A DNA stretch of 64,000 nucleotides from Flavobacterium fluvii (GCF_900129545.1 NZ_FQWB01000006.1:172711-236710), one strand, 5' to 3'. Positions 18,261 to 27,233 are shown, counted from the stretch's first letter. Notes: generated by a model not told the origin, from the sequence alone. Program-made: numbers and translations.

Positions 18261-18511
18261 GTAGAGAAGAAACAATCCTGAAGTTAAAGACTATCGTGAA
18301 ACCTTATATTCAAAACGAAGAAGCGTTTGAAAGTCTTACGGAAAGCACCGATTTTATCAATGATTTAAAAATCAACTCTGCCAATTTGGTTGACGTGATT
18401 TTGGATATTGAAGAAGAATACGATATTGTCATTGACAATCAATCGATGGAACGAATGCTGGATGTGAAATCGGCCATGGAAATTATCGAAACCAAATTAT
18501 CCGAAAAATGA
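18257..18511 (+). CDS. Acyl carrier protein, atypical
   Basis: An 84-residue four-helix carrier protein. The expected phosphopantetheine site is Ser41 in LKINSANLVDVILDIEEEY. Most ACPs have Asp-Ser-Leu here, while this one has Asn-Ser-Ala, so it belongs to a divergent subgroup, but the following helix (VDVILDIEEEYDIVI) is typical of ACPs. It overlaps the ketosynthase gene by four bases upstream and the phosphopantetheinyl transferase gene by four bases downstream (ATGA both times). This arrangement indicates a dedicated synthase-carrier-activator unit. Confidence 0.85.
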   Translation: MSREETILKLKTIVKPYIQNEEAFESLTESTDFINDLKINSANLVDVILDIEEEYDIVIDNQSMERMLDVKSAMEIIETKLSEK

Positions 18512-19005
18512 TTGGAAACGACATCGTGGATTTGGCTTTGGCCCAAAAAGAAAGCAATTGGAAACGCAAAGGATTTTTGGATAAAATCTTTACCAAAAAT
18601 GAACAATTTCAGATTTTAAATGCTCAAAATCCAGAAATCATGGTTTGGAATTTATGGAGCAGGAAGGAAGCGGCTTATAAAATTTACAATAGGCAGACCC
18701 AAATTCGCGGCTATTTTCCTTTGCAATTGGAATGTTTTGATTTGGAAATTATTGACGGAATTACTTTTGGAAAAGTGGTAATAAAAGAGGATATTTATTT
18801 CACGAAAACAGCAATTACACCACAATTCATCCATACCATTGCGGTTGAAGATGTTCTAGATTTTGTCAAAATTACCACATTGGAAAATCAAAAAAATATT
18901 CTAAAAAACAATGGGATTCCAAATTATTTTGAAAAAGAAAGTTCTGTTCCAAGACCAACGTCAATAAGTCATCACGGCAGATTTGAACAAATTGTCATGA
19001 TTTAA
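18508..19005 (+). CDS. 4'-phosphopantetheinyl transferase
   Basis: A 165-residue transferase that moves the phosphopantetheine group of CoA to the serine of an ACP. The Mg/CoA-binding motif appears as MIGNDIVDLALAQ at the N terminus and the second signature as WSRKEAAYKIYNR. It belongs to the AcpS/Sfp superfamily. Its start overlaps the ACP stop by four bases, so that ACP is its most likely substrate. Its 3' end overlaps the convergent exonuclease-like gene by four bases. Confidence 0.87.
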   Translation: MIGNDIVDLALAQKESNWKRKGFLDKIFTKNEQFQILNAQNPEIMVWNLWSRKEAAYKIYNRQTQIRGYFPLQLECFDLEIIDGITFGKVVIKEDIYFTKTAITPQFIHTIAVEDVLDFVKITTLENQKNILKNNGIPNYFEKESSVPRPTSISHHGRFEQIVMI

Positions 19006-19598
19006 TCCAATCCCAGTCTTGATTTTAATTTCAGGAAAAGCAAGGCGATTTTATAAGCATCCTCGGAAGAAGAATTTCGATCACTTTTTGGAATTTTGAA
19101 TATACTGCATAATTCTTCGAGCGAAAATTGTTTGTTGTTGATGTCGGTCAATTTTCGATACATCACGTCAATATCCAAGGCTTCATTTCGAAGTCTTCCG
19201 CAACCCAATCTTTCCAAGGCGGCATTAATCATTTCCACATCAAAATCGATGTGGTGTCCAACCAATACGGCATTGCCGATAAACTCCACAAAAGATTGAA
19301 TAGCTTCGGCTTCTCCTAATTTTTTCATTTTGGTTTCTACCGTAAATTCATTGGAAATTCCGTTGTCGTGAAAAAATTTGTATTGGGCCAAAATGGTTTC
19401 AAAACTATCTGCAATACGGATACTATTATTGATTACGGCAAAAGAACCGATTGACAAAATGACATCATTATGCAGACTCAAACCAGTAGTTTCAGTGGAT
19501 AAAACAATAAAGCGATTTGATTTTGTATCAAATTTAGACAGATATTCTTTCCAGAACTCAGGATACTCTTTATTGATATTTTTTAACCATTCTATCAT
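19002..19598 (-). CDS. DEDD exonuclease-like protein with altered catalytic residues
   Basis: A 198-residue protein with the RNase H-like fold of DNA polymerase III epsilon-type 3'-5' exonucleases. ExoI reads RFIVLSTETTGLS, where families normally have DxETTG; residue 34 is Ser in place of the metal-binding Asp, with Glu36 kept. ExoII is present (VGHHIDFDVEMINAAL). ExoIII reads RNSSSEDAYKIALLFL, where the usual general-base His is Asn while the Asp remains. Loss of two of the catalytic residues suggests weak or no nuclease activity, perhaps a nucleotide- or RNA-binding role. It begins 2 bases after the DUF294 gene, and the two are surely cotranscribed. Confidence 0.8.
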   Translation of the reverse strand: MIEWLKNINKEYPEFWKEYLSKFDTKSNRFIVLSTETTGLSLHNDVILSIGSFAVINNSIRIADSFETILAQYKFFHDNGISNEFTVETKMKKLGEAEAIQSFVEFIGNAVLVGHHIDFDVEMINAALERLGCGRLRNEALDIDVMYRKLTDINNKQFSLEELCSIFKIPKSDRNSSSEDAYKIALLFLKLKSRLGLD

Positions 19599-19600
19599 TT

Positions 19601-21517
19601 TTACGAAAATTGGGTAAGTTTAAACTTTGTTTTAATTAATTCTTCCAATTCCCTCATTGGAGCCAGAGCATTTTTCAAATTTTCCTTGTCCACTTTTGAC
19701 AATTCCTGCAAATTGATATATTGTCCAGAACTGTCATTTTTTAAACCTTCCAAAGTTCTAAATTTTGATAAAGTCAAGAAAGCTTCGGCGCAATTTAGGT
19801 AAATTTCGGCATTTTTTGGATCTACAATGGCCAATTGCTTGAATCTAAGATACGTATTATTGACTCCTCTAATGTTTTGGCTTAAAGCAAACAGGCGAGC
19901 TCCGTCAATTAGAGGCATTAAAGCTCGTGTTTTGATATCAAACTTCTTTTTGTGTTCACCTTCTTCTTCAATATTAAATTTTTTGAAAAAAGTCAGGGGA
20001 GAATTTTTTCTCAAGGCATCATTTCCTAGAAAGTCAAAAAATAAAGCATTGTTTTTGACATTGTTGAAAATGACGTTTTCAATGGCTTCTTCAATTTTTT
20101 GTTCACCGAAGGCAATTTCGAAATCAAAGAAAATACTACTGATTTCATTGCTGTTTTCTCCTGGAGTATTAATCCAGTTGTTATATTGTTTTGTCCAATC
20201 AGTCAATGATTTACACCAAAGCATGTTGCTTCCCATATGCCCGTTTGGACATAAAGGATATCCAGTTTTTTCAAGATTGGAAGTCGTTCTTTTTCCCAAT
20301 TTCAGGAAGTAATCTTTTACGTCTCTATATTTATCGGCAGTCACATCTTCGAAAATCAAGATGCTGTCCTGATCCGTGCACAATAATTGTTCTTTTCGCC
20401 CTTGGCTACCTATGCTCAACCAGGCAAACCGAACAGGAGGGGAGCCTAAATCCAAAATTGCCAACTCAAGCGAACGCTTGATAATGGCCGAATTGATTTC
20501 GCTCGCGATATTATTGATGTTAGAAAGAGAAATATTTTTTTGAATTGATTTTTGGATAAGATTGGTCAATCGATCTCGAATCAATTTCAAGTCTTTTGTC
20601 GACTGGGAACGTTTAATTTCTTTTATCAAAACCCCTGGATTGTTGGCTTGGGCCACGATTAAATCGTGTTCGGAAATTATTCCTTTGATGTCCGATTTAT
20701 CCGAACCGTCTTTGGTTACGCATAAATGGGTCACGTTGTTTTTCAGCATTATCAACTGGGCTTCGGCCAAAGAAATGTTCTCGATCACCGTAACCACCGG
20801 CGATGACATAATTTTATCAATTGTGCTCGTGACAAGGAATCGTCCTGTGGCAATTTTGGAACACATATCCGTATTGGTTACGATTCCAATGGGAATATTG
20901 TTTTCTGCAACGATGGCTCCAGTGGTCAAGGCGTCCGTCATTTGCTTGGCAACGTCTTGAACAATAGCTGTTGGTGCTACTTTTAGGGGAGTATTATTAT
21001 AGTTTAGTAATTGAACATATTGCATTTCCGATTGCTGATCGGAAAAATAAACGTTGTCGGAAATTAGTTTGCCGCTTAAATTTTCTTTGTCAGCTGGATT
21101 GCTTGTATTAGTGGCAAAACTTTGTAAAAGAAAATCCAAAACCTCTGGGTTATGAGCTACAAACGGGCGAAAAACAGCAATGGGAATGGCATAAATGATG
21201 CTTTCTTCACGAGCTTTTGCCGTCATCATATAGTTGTTTTTGGCAAAAAAAGGACGCAAGCCAAAAATATCTCCTTCAACACATTTATTCAATAATGTTT
21301 CTTCGGCGTCTGCAATAACCGATAAATTGATAACTCCAGATGCTACAACGTAAAAAGAATCGTGTAAAACATCGTTTATTTGAAACAATGTTTTATATTT
21401 TTCTAAATTAATCACTCGAATACTGGTAGCGATTTCAGACAATTCTTCGAAATTTAAATTATCAAACGGTGGATATTGTTTCAAAAAATCTGCAATGTGC
21501 TCTGCAATTGTGTTCAT
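19601..21517 (-). CDS. cNMP-binding / CBS / DUF294 nucleotidyltransferase-like protein
   Basis: A 638-residue cytoplasmic signalling-type protein. Order of domains: cyclic-nucleotide-binding-like domain (about 15-130, GDIFGLRPFF), CBS pair (about 165-295, two PVVTVIEN-type segments), a DUF294 nucleotidyltransferase-like domain with WLSIGSQGRKEQLLCTDQDS at about 367-386 (the GS-x8-10-DxD pattern of Pol beta-type transferases), and a C-terminal helical DUF294_C domain (about 500-630). Such proteins are thought to sense adenine nucleotides and modify a partner, though the target is unknown. The exonuclease-like gene follows after 2 bases and is the likely functional partner. Confidence 0.85.
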   Translation of the reverse strand: MNTIAEHIADFLKQYPPFDNLNFEELSEIATSIRVINLEKYKTLFQINDVLHDSFYVVASGVINLSVIADAEETLLNKCVEGDIFGLRPFFAKNNYMMTAKAREESIIYAIPIAVFRPFVAHNPEVLDFLLQSFATNTSNPADKENLSGKLISDNVYFSDQQSEMQYVQLLNYNNTPLKVAPTAIVQDVAKQMTDALTTGAIVAENNIPIGIVTNTDMCSKIATGRFLVTSTIDKIMSSPVVTVIENISLAEAQLIMLKNNVTHLCVTKDGSDKSDIKGIISEHDLIVAQANNPGVLIKEIKRSQSTKDLKLIRDRLTNLIQKSIQKNISLSNINNIASEINSAIIKRSLELAILDLGSPPVRFAWLSIGSQGRKEQLLCTDQDSILIFEDVTADKYRDVKDYFLKLGKRTTSNLEKTGYPLCPNGHMGSNMLWCKSLTDWTKQYNNWINTPGENSNEISSIFFDFEIAFGEQKIEEAIENVIFNNVKNNALFFDFLGNDALRKNSPLTFFKKFNIEEEGEHKKKFDIKTRALMPLIDGARLFALSQNIRGVNNTYLRFKQLAIVDPKNAEIYLNCAEAFLTLSKFRTLEGLKNDSSGQYINLQELSKVDKENLKNALAPMRELEELIKTKFKLTQFS

Positions 21518-21640
21518 AGTTGGTTATGTCTTGTCGAATGTAAAAATAATAAATAATAAATCATAATACAGTCATTGATTCAGTAATACGATTAATTTAT
21601 AAATTTCTTAATTTTTTCTTAAAAAAACTAAAAACTACGA

Positions 21641-21648
21641 CAAATTTA
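21641..21648 (-). promoter_or_regulatory. Candidate -7 element for the DUF294 operon
   Basis: On the minus strand the segment reads TAAATTTG, fitting TAnnTTTG. It would give a leader of about 115 bases before the start at 21517. A -33 TTG is not evident. Confidence 0.35.
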
Positions 21649-21694
21649 GCGTAGTTATTTTAAATTTATAACTTAAACTAAAATATTTTAAACC

Positions 21695-22201
21695 ATGAGA
21701 TTACAAAAGAAAATTTGTCTATTATTTATGGCATTGTTGACCATAACTTTCGTCAATGCACAAAATAAACCAGCAAGCCCGGCAGCAGTGGCAACAGGTA
21801 AAATTAATGGAGCTACCATTACCATTAATTATAGTAGTCCATCCGTGAAAGGAAGAGTAATTTGGGGAGAATTGGTGCCGTATAACAAGGTTTGGCGCGC
21901 TGGTGCCAATGATGCGACCACTTTTGAAACGGACAAGGAACTTACCATTGAAGGCAAAAAATTGCCTGCAGGAAAATATTCTTTTTTTGTGATTCCAAAC
22001 GAAAAAGAATGCGTGATTGTTTTCAATAAAGTTGCAAAACAATGGGGAGCTTATAAATATAGTGAAGCCGAAGATCAATTGCGAGTGGCCGTAAAACAAC
22101 AAATTGCAAATTCAAGTGCTGAAAGTTTGGTCTATGCCATAAATAAAAATGTAGTTGTCTTGTCTTGGGAAAAATGGAATATTCCATTTTCTGTAAAATA
22201 A
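21695..22201 (+). CDS. DUF2911 family secreted protein
   Basis: A 168-residue exported protein of the DUF2911 family, common in Bacteroidota and without a known biochemical role. The N terminus MRLQKKICLLFMALLTITFVNAQ is a signal peptide with cleavage after Ala/Gln. The mature part has the family pattern TINYSSPSVKGRVIWGELVPYNKVWRAGANDATTFET, LPAGKYSFFVIPNEKE and VVLSWEKWNIPFSVK. It is predicted to be a beta-sandwich. It stands alone between divergent and terminator elements. Confidence 0.88.
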   Translation: MRLQKKICLLFMALLTITFVNAQNKPASPAAVATGKINGATITINYSSPSVKGRVIWGELVPYNKVWRAGANDATTFETDKELTIEGKKLPAGKYSFFVIPNEKECVIVFNKVAKQWGAYKYSEAEDQLRVAVKQQIANSSAESLVYAINKNVVVLSWEKWNIPFSVK

Positions 22202-22221
22202 ATTCAAACTATTTATTTCTT

Positions 22222-22256
22222 AAAAGCATTATCAAGAATATTGGTAATGCTTTTTT
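22222..22256 (+). terminator. Terminator after the DUF2911 gene
   Basis: AAAAGCATTA (22222-22231) and TAATGCTTTT (22245-22254) form a 10-base stem around a 13-base loop, followed by T residues. Confidence 0.75.
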
Positions 22257-22345
22257 ATTGATTGACAGTATAAAAGCTTGATTTACATAAAAAAAGAGAT
22301 TAAAAATACCACTTTATGCCCTTTTCTACAATGTCATAATTTGAA

Positions 22346-22377
<32 letters not shown>

Positions 22378-22422
22378 TGAAATATTGTAACCTATTTATA
22401 TAATACACTCGATTAATAAAAA

Positions 22423-22458
22423 AAAGGAACGAACAATAAACCTATTGCTCGTTCCTTT
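22423..22458 (-). terminator. Terminator of the minus-strand sugar operon
   Basis: AAAGGAACGAACAATA (22423-22438) and TATTGCTCGTTCCTTT (22443-22458) form a 16-base stem with one mismatch and a 4-base loop. A-rich sequence on its left gives the U-tract for minus-strand transcription leaving the permease gene. The remainder of the gap from 22257 to 22422 is AT-rich with no gene. Confidence 0.85.
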
Positions 22459-22486
22459 AAAGAAATAAAAATTTTAGAATGAAAAA

Positions 22487-23857
22487 CTAAACTACAGTTT
22501 TTGCAATATCCATATTTTCCAATTCTTTGGCTTGAATATTTTTAGAAACTTTAAAAGTGCTGAAACCATATAAAGTGACAACGCCCAAACACATTAATGG
22601 CAAAATAAAAGAAAAATTAACTTCGGGAATAAATCCAAAAATTTTCAAATCTGAAAATCCTGGACCACCCCAATCCAATACACTTGCTTGCAACAACGGC
22701 ATTAATGCTCCACCCACAATGGCCATAACCAAACCAGAAGAACCAATTTTAGCTTCGTCACCCATATCTTTTAGAGCAATCCCGTAAATTGTAGGAAACA
22801 TGATGGACATGAAAATTGAAATTGAAATTAATGATATCAATCCCGGCATTCCTTGTAAAAGCACCGCTCCAGACGCACAAACCATTCCACCAATACCAAA
22901 ATAGACCAGCATTTTTGAAGGATTTATAGTTTTCATCATGGCAGTACCTATCCATCTTCCTGTCAAAAATAACAGCATTGCGCCAATATTGTAATTGGTT
23001 GCAGTAATATTTAACCCATAAGTTGCATTGATATTATCCACGTATTGATACATAAATGTCCAACACAAGATTTGGGCTCCCACGTAAAATGCCTGGGCAA
23101 CAACCCCATTTTTGTAATTTTTATTGGCCCATAATTTTTTGAATGATTCCGAGATGGACATTTTTTCTTCATGCACCGTTTTCGGCATTTTGGTAAAGAG
23201 AATAATAATCAAAATGGCCAATACAAAAACTCCCAATCCAATATAAGGAATACTTATAATACCTAAATCATGCTCTCTAATGGACGCCAATTCAGTTGCA
23301 GATAAAGCCTTGAATGTTTCCGGCGTGTAATTGTTAGATTTTATGCTTCCAATAACCAATTGCTGCGCCAACACTAATCCGGTTATCGCTCCAATTGGAT
23401 TGAATGCTTGGGCTAAATTCAACCGTTGCGTGGCGGTTTCGTTATTGCCCAGAAATAAAATTAGCGGATTTGATGTTGTTTCCAGAAAGGCCAACCCGCA
23501 AGTTATAATCCATAATGAAAGAAGGAAAAAAGTATAACTTTGATAATGTGCCGCAGGATAAAATAAAAAAGCTCCAGTGGCATACAATATAAGCCCTAGT
23601 ACAATACCGTATTTGTAACTGTATTTTCTAATAAAAAGTGCCGCTGGAAAAGCCATGAAAAAGTAGCCAAAATAAAATGCCATTTGAACAAACGAGGCCT
23701 GTAAATTGGAAAGTTCGGGCATTACCTTTTTAAAGGTGGACACCATCGGGGCGGTTAATTCATTGGCAATACCCCAAAGGGCAAACAATATGGTGATGAT
23801 GATAAATTGGAAAGCTAATTCTTTACTGATTACGGGAATTTTTTTGAATTGGTTCAT
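22487..23857 (-). CDS. Sugar permease, FHS family (FucP-like MFS transporter)
   Basis: An inner-membrane proton symporter of 456 residues counted from the ATG at 23857 (MNQFKKIPVISKELAFQFIIITILFALWG). The frame extends 22 codons further upstream into the kinase gene without conserved sequence. Twelve hydrophobic segments are visible, and FALWGIANELTAPMV, FAFLETTSNPL-like GLAFLETTSNPLILFLG and NLAQAFNPIGAI are hallmarks of the FHS (fucose-galactose-glucose) group. It starts 10 bases after the kinase stop and is the last gene of the porin-epimerase-kinase-permease operon, so it probably brings the operon's sugar across the inner membrane. Confidence 0.9.
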   Translation of the reverse strand: MNQFKKIPVISKELAFQFIIITILFALWGIANELTAPMVSTFKKVMPELSNLQASFVQMAFYFGYFFMAFPAALFIRKYSYKYGIVLGLILYATGAFLFYPAAHYQSYTFFLLSLWIITCGLAFLETTSNPLILFLGNNETATQRLNLAQAFNPIGAITGLVLAQQLVIGSIKSNNYTPETFKALSATELASIREHDLGIISIPYIGLGVFVLAILIIILFTKMPKTVHEEKMSISESFKKLWANKNYKNGVVAQAFYVGAQILCWTFMYQYVDNINATYGLNITATNYNIGAMLLFLTGRWIGTAMMKTINPSKMLVYFGIGGMVCASGAVLLQGMPGLISLISISIFMSIMFPTIYGIALKDMGDEAKIGSSGLVMAIVGGALMPLLQASVLDWGGPGFSDLKIFGFIPEVNFSFILPLMCLGVVTLYGFSTFKVSKNIQAKELENMDIAKTVV

Positions 23858-23867
23858 CTTTCTTTGA

Positions 23868-24806
23868 TTAATTATTTGAAAATGTGTTTGATTTTTTGGC
23901 ACCAAAAGTCTGGTCAAAGCCACATAAAAATTCGTCTATTTCTGATTGCGGAATTACCGGGTTTGCACCTTCGCTTTGCGCGACAATTGCACCGATAGCA
24001 CAGGCGTGATTCAAGGCATATTGCGGGTCTTCACCGTTAAGCAATTTTATGATTAACGAAGCCAAAAAAGAATCACCGGAACCCACGGTATCCACGACAT
24101 GTACTTTGAATCCACAATTATGGTAGAAGGTATCGTTGGTATACAAAACTGCACCGTGAGAGCCTAAAGTCACGCAAACTGTGGGTGTATTGGTTTCTTT
24201 TGCGATGAATTTAATATTTTGTTCCAAAGACTTTTTATTGGAATTCATGTCCTCGCAAATTTCATTTAACTCATCGTCGTTAAACTTGATAAAATCAGCG
24301 GTTTCCAATAAATCAACAATAGTTTTTTTGGCATAATGCGGACTTCTCAAATTGACGTCAAAAATTTTGTATTTGGCCACATCCAAAAGCGTTGCCAAGG
24401 TATTTTTAGAAACCAAATCCCTGGAGCACAAACTTCCGTAAACCAAAAAATCGGCGTTTTTTACTATTTCGATTGCCTCATTTGTAGCTTCAATTTTATC
24501 CCAAGCCGAAGGGTAATTGATGTCGTATGACGCATTCCCTTTTTCATTCAAAATGACGTTCACGATTCCTGTTGGATAAGTTTCATTTACCTGAACAGCC
24601 TTGGTGTTAATACCTTGATTATTCAAATAATCGACCAATATTTTGCCGTTGGCATCGTTTCCGACACTGCTGATCATGGCAACCTGTCCCCCTAGCGAAT
24701 TTAGTCTTGAAGCCACATTCAGCGGTGCTCCTCCAATTTTCTTGTGTTCCAGGAAAACATCGAAAAGGATTTCTCCATAACAAACGCCTTTTAATTTCTT
24801 TTTCAT
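23868..24806 (-). CDS. PfkB family carbohydrate kinase (fructokinase-like)
   Basis: A 312-residue ribokinase-fold kinase. It starts with GVCYGEILFDVF, has the sugar-binding GGAPLNVASRLNSLGG and the ATP/anion-hole motif VDTVGSGDSFLASLI. The usual DTxGAGD has Ser in place of Ala; the catalytic Asp is kept. The best fit is fructokinase-type kinases that phosphorylate a ketohexose. The gene lies between an epimerase-like gene (51 bases upstream) and the FHS permease (10 bases downstream), which implies phosphorylation of an imported, possibly epimerised, ketose. Confidence 0.88.
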   Translation of the reverse strand: MKKKLKGVCYGEILFDVFLEHKKIGGAPLNVASRLNSLGGQVAMISSVGNDANGKILVDYLNNQGINTKAVQVNETYPTGIVNVILNEKGNASYDINYPSAWDKIEATNEAIEIVKNADFLVYGSLCSRDLVSKNTLATLLDVAKYKIFDVNLRSPHYAKKTIVDLLETADFIKFNDDELNEICEDMNSNKKSLEQNIKFIAKETNTPTVCVTLGSHGAVLYTNDTFYHNCGFKVHVVDTVGSGDSFLASLIIKLLNGEDPQYALNHACAIGAIVAQSEGANPVIPQSEIDEFLCGFDQTFGAKKSNTFSNN

Positions 24807-24857
24807 TTTTTTATCTTTTTTGCGTAAAACAATATTTTCGGGTAATCCTTTTATACT

Positions 24858-25712
24858 CTATAATGATTTTTTATACCACTTATCGGCCATATTTCTCATA
24901 AACAGCAAGCTTCCTTTGGCCAAATCTTCCGAATTGTATTTGGAAGGCCTCCACAAAGACGTTGGGCCAACCAATTCTTTTATCTGTGAAGAAAAATTCT
25001 CGAGAACCAACGGCCCTTGGTAATTAATTTCAGCCAAAGCCTTGAAAAAATCATCCCAATGAACGTTGCCTTCGCCGGTCATTCCACGATCGCTTTCGGT
25101 GATGTGAACGTGTTTCAACCTGTTTCCAGCTCTAATGATGGGCTCGTAGAAATTTCTTTCTTCAATATTCATGTGAAAGGTATCCAAATGCAAGCCAATA
25201 TTTGGCTTGCCAATACTTTCTATCATATCCAAAACTTCTTCAGCAGCAGTAAACACGTAGCTTTCGTAGCGGTTAATTGGTTCTGGAGCAATCGTAATGT
25301 TGTTTTTTTGGGCATAATCGGCGACTTCCAAAAAAACTTGCTTGATGATTGTTTTTTCGTTCAATGTACAAGGATTTCCCGTAAATGTTCCGATGGCGGA
25401 ATGCAAAACGCCTCCCAAAAAATCACCTTCCATTTCGGCTACTTTATCAACCGCCGATTTCATGATAGCTGTCGCTTGTTCCGGATAAAAAGGAATATGG
25501 CAATTCGTAGGTAAATTTAAGGTACAACAACCTAAAATACCGTTTTTATCCAGCAGTTTTTTTGTTGTTTTTGCATCGAAATCCAAAGAATCCGGCAAAA
25601 TAATTTCAAGCATGTCAAAACCGTATTCGGCCGTTTTTTCTATGGCAAAACGTCCGCCCACGGTGCTCCAACCCGGGATAAATGATAAAATTGTGGTTCC
25701 AAAAAGTGGCAT
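24858..25712 (-). CDS. Ketose 3-epimerase-like TIM-barrel protein
   Basis: A 284-residue isomerase/epimerase with the four metal ligands of the D-tagatose/D-psicose 3-epimerase group in order: Glu in IAPEPINRYES, Asp in IGLHLDTFHMN, His in LKHVHITESDRG and Glu in PLVLENFSS. GLHLDTFHMN and HITESDRG are strongly typical. The likely role is interconversion of ketohexoses at C3 before phosphorylation by the adjacent kinase. The exact sugar cannot be told from the sequence. Second gene of the porin-led operon. Confidence 0.85.
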   Translation of the reverse strand: MPLFGTTILSFIPGWSTVGGRFAIEKTAEYGFDMLEIILPDSLDFDAKTTKKLLDKNGILGCCTLNLPTNCHIPFYPEQATAIMKSAVDKVAEMEGDFLGGVLHSAIGTFTGNPCTLNEKTIIKQVFLEVADYAQKNNITIAPEPINRYESYVFTAAEEVLDMIESIGKPNIGLHLDTFHMNIEERNFYEPIIRAGNRLKHVHITESDRGMTGEGNVHWDDFFKALAEINYQGPLVLENFSSQIKELVGPTSLWRPSKYNSEDLAKGSLLFMRNMADKWYKKSL

Positions 25713-25761
25713 ATTTATATAATTTTAAGTTAGTTGTATTTATATTTTAAAAGTGGGTTTA

Positions 25762-27144
25762 TTAAAACAACCACCATTCTGTTTTTACTCCAACATAAGA
25801 ACCCCAACTTTTTTGGTTCACCTGCAAATACGGCGAATAATTGTGGTCGCGGGCGTAATCATTGTAGTGTGCCAGCGTATAAACCAATCGAAGGTGTGGA
25901 CGACTCCAAGGATCTTTTTTCCCCAATGGAACAATCGTTGGTGCAAAAGAAAATTTCCACATATTGGCATCGGGATTGTCTCCGTCTTTTCGAACGGCAT
26001 AATGCACTTCTTCAATTAAATGAAGCCATTTGGTAATATAATAGAAACTTCTGAAGCCTACCACGAAATCCGTTTTCTGGTTGTACAATTGGTTTCCGTT
26101 GAAATATTCGTCCGTGTTGGTACTGGAAGAACCGCCTTTACTTTTGGTAAAAACACCATAACCGTTAATGCTGAATTTTTGCGAAAGATTCAACAAAAAA
26201 TGTTCCACCATCGTAAAGGAATACGCATTTTTGTATTTTCCATCCTCATCCGGTGCGCCATAAGTTGCCCAAGTAAAGGTGTTTCCGTTGTCGCCGCCAT
26301 TGGCAATTCCAACTCCATAACGAGCAGACAACTGATTGAACGAACCCGGCAATTTGGTTTTGAACGCATTATTGTATTTGGCTCCCACAACCCAGCCTTT
26401 ATCGGCAGCATACACTTTGGAAGCCTCTTTGGAGTTGGCCGAAACATAATGAAATTCGCCTAAAAGTTTTAAAATACTTGCGTTTTTAAGATGAATGCTG
26501 TGCTCCCCTATCCAAACCATGCGCTGACGAATGGCTGGATTTGTCGCTCCGGCAACGGTAATTTCGTAATTATAAGGATAGACATTGGTTGAATCGGCGG
26601 AAGCAGGCATCAACATCGTCAATTCGGTATTCTTGTGGCTTACCCCAAATCCTTGAGCGGAATGATCGTCAAAATAAAAATAATCACTGATGTGGATGTC
26701 ATCATAACGACGAAAACGTGCTCCTGCCCAAGCCGACCATTTACTTCCCATAATGTTTCTGGCCTCGACAAAAGCTTCCGGCAGAATAAAAGTCAATCCT
26801 CCATTGGAACGAGAACTCACATTTCCAACAAATTGTCCGTTGGCTGAATACATTCCCAAACGTATTTGGAACGTGACATTAGTACTGTCTTTGTCCATAA
26901 TTTTTGGAGTGAAATGTATTGCAGGCAGAATATCAACATAGTCCGTTTGTTCCATTCTACCTCCCAAGGAACCTTGACCCGAAAGGTTTAAAGGTTTCCA
27001 CATATTTCCCTCTCCATTTGGAGATAAACCCACACCTATTCTACCGGTTGTTCCCAATGAAAAATTTGGATTGGTAATCACAACTTGCGAATATCCTGCT
27101 ATGCAAATAATTGAAATTAATAATAAAAAAAGCTTGGTTTTCAT
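25762..27144 (-). CDS. LamB-like carbohydrate porin
   Basis: A 460-residue outer-membrane protein. The N-terminal signal peptide (MKTKLFLLLISIICIAGYSQ) is followed by alternating amphipathic strands and a C-terminal aromatic (TEWWLF), as expected of a beta-barrel. Maltoporin-like features include GRIGVGLSPNG near the N terminus, AWAGARFRRYDDIHISDYFYFD, and RPHLRLVYTLAHYN near the C terminus, a segment well conserved in LamB. It is the first gene of a four-gene sugar-uptake operon and probably admits the substrate through the outer membrane. A single porin replaces the SusC/D pair usual in this phylum. Confidence 0.88.
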   Translation of the reverse strand: MKTKLFLLLISIICIAGYSQVVITNPNFSLGTTGRIGVGLSPNGEGNMWKPLNLSGQGSLGGRMEQTDYVDILPAIHFTPKIMDKDSTNVTFQIRLGMYSANGQFVGNVSSRSNGGLTFILPEAFVEARNIMGSKWSAWAGARFRRYDDIHISDYFYFDDHSAQGFGVSHKNTELTMLMPASADSTNVYPYNYEITVAGATNPAIRQRMVWIGEHSIHLKNASILKLLGEFHYVSANSKEASKVYAADKGWVVGAKYNNAFKTKLPGSFNQLSARYGVGIANGGDNGNTFTWATYGAPDEDGKYKNAYSFTMVEHFLLNLSQKFSINGYGVFTKSKGGSSSTNTDEYFNGNQLYNQKTDFVVGFRSFYYITKWLHLIEEVHYAVRKDGDNPDANMWKFSFAPTIVPLGKKDPWSRPHLRLVYTLAHYNDYARDHNYSPYLQVNQKSWGSYVGVKTEWWLF

Positions 27145-27153
27145 GGGTTTGTT

Positions 27154-27166
27154 TTTAAACGTTAAA
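27154..27166. promoter_or_regulatory. Candidate regulator half-site palindrome 1 (AAACGTTAAA)
   Basis: TTTAAACGTTAAA is centred on AACGTT, 10 bases upstream of the porin start codon. It belongs to a group of five related ACGT-containing sites between the porin operon and the Nudix regulator gene. Confidence 0.45.
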
Positions 27167-27200
27167 TTTTATTTTTGGAATAATTATCACATTTTTTAAT

Positions 27201-27215
27201 AAACGTCAATTTGAC
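27201..27215. promoter_or_regulatory. Candidate operator 2 (AAACGTCAATTTGAC)
   Basis: GTCAA and TTGAC arms surround one base, preceded by AAAC. The site lies just downstream of the candidate -7 element of the porin operon (27226-27233 on the minus strand), where a bound regulator would block initiation. Confidence 0.5.
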
Positions 27216-27225
27216 TATTATTTTT

Positions 27226-27233
27226 CAAATGTA
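27226..27233 (-). promoter_or_regulatory. Candidate -7 element of the porin-sugar operon
   Basis: Read on the minus strand this is TACATTTG, a full match to the Bacteroidota TAnnTTTG element. It would start transcription near 27220, about 75 bases before the porin ATG, with candidate operators on both sides. Confidence 0.55.
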
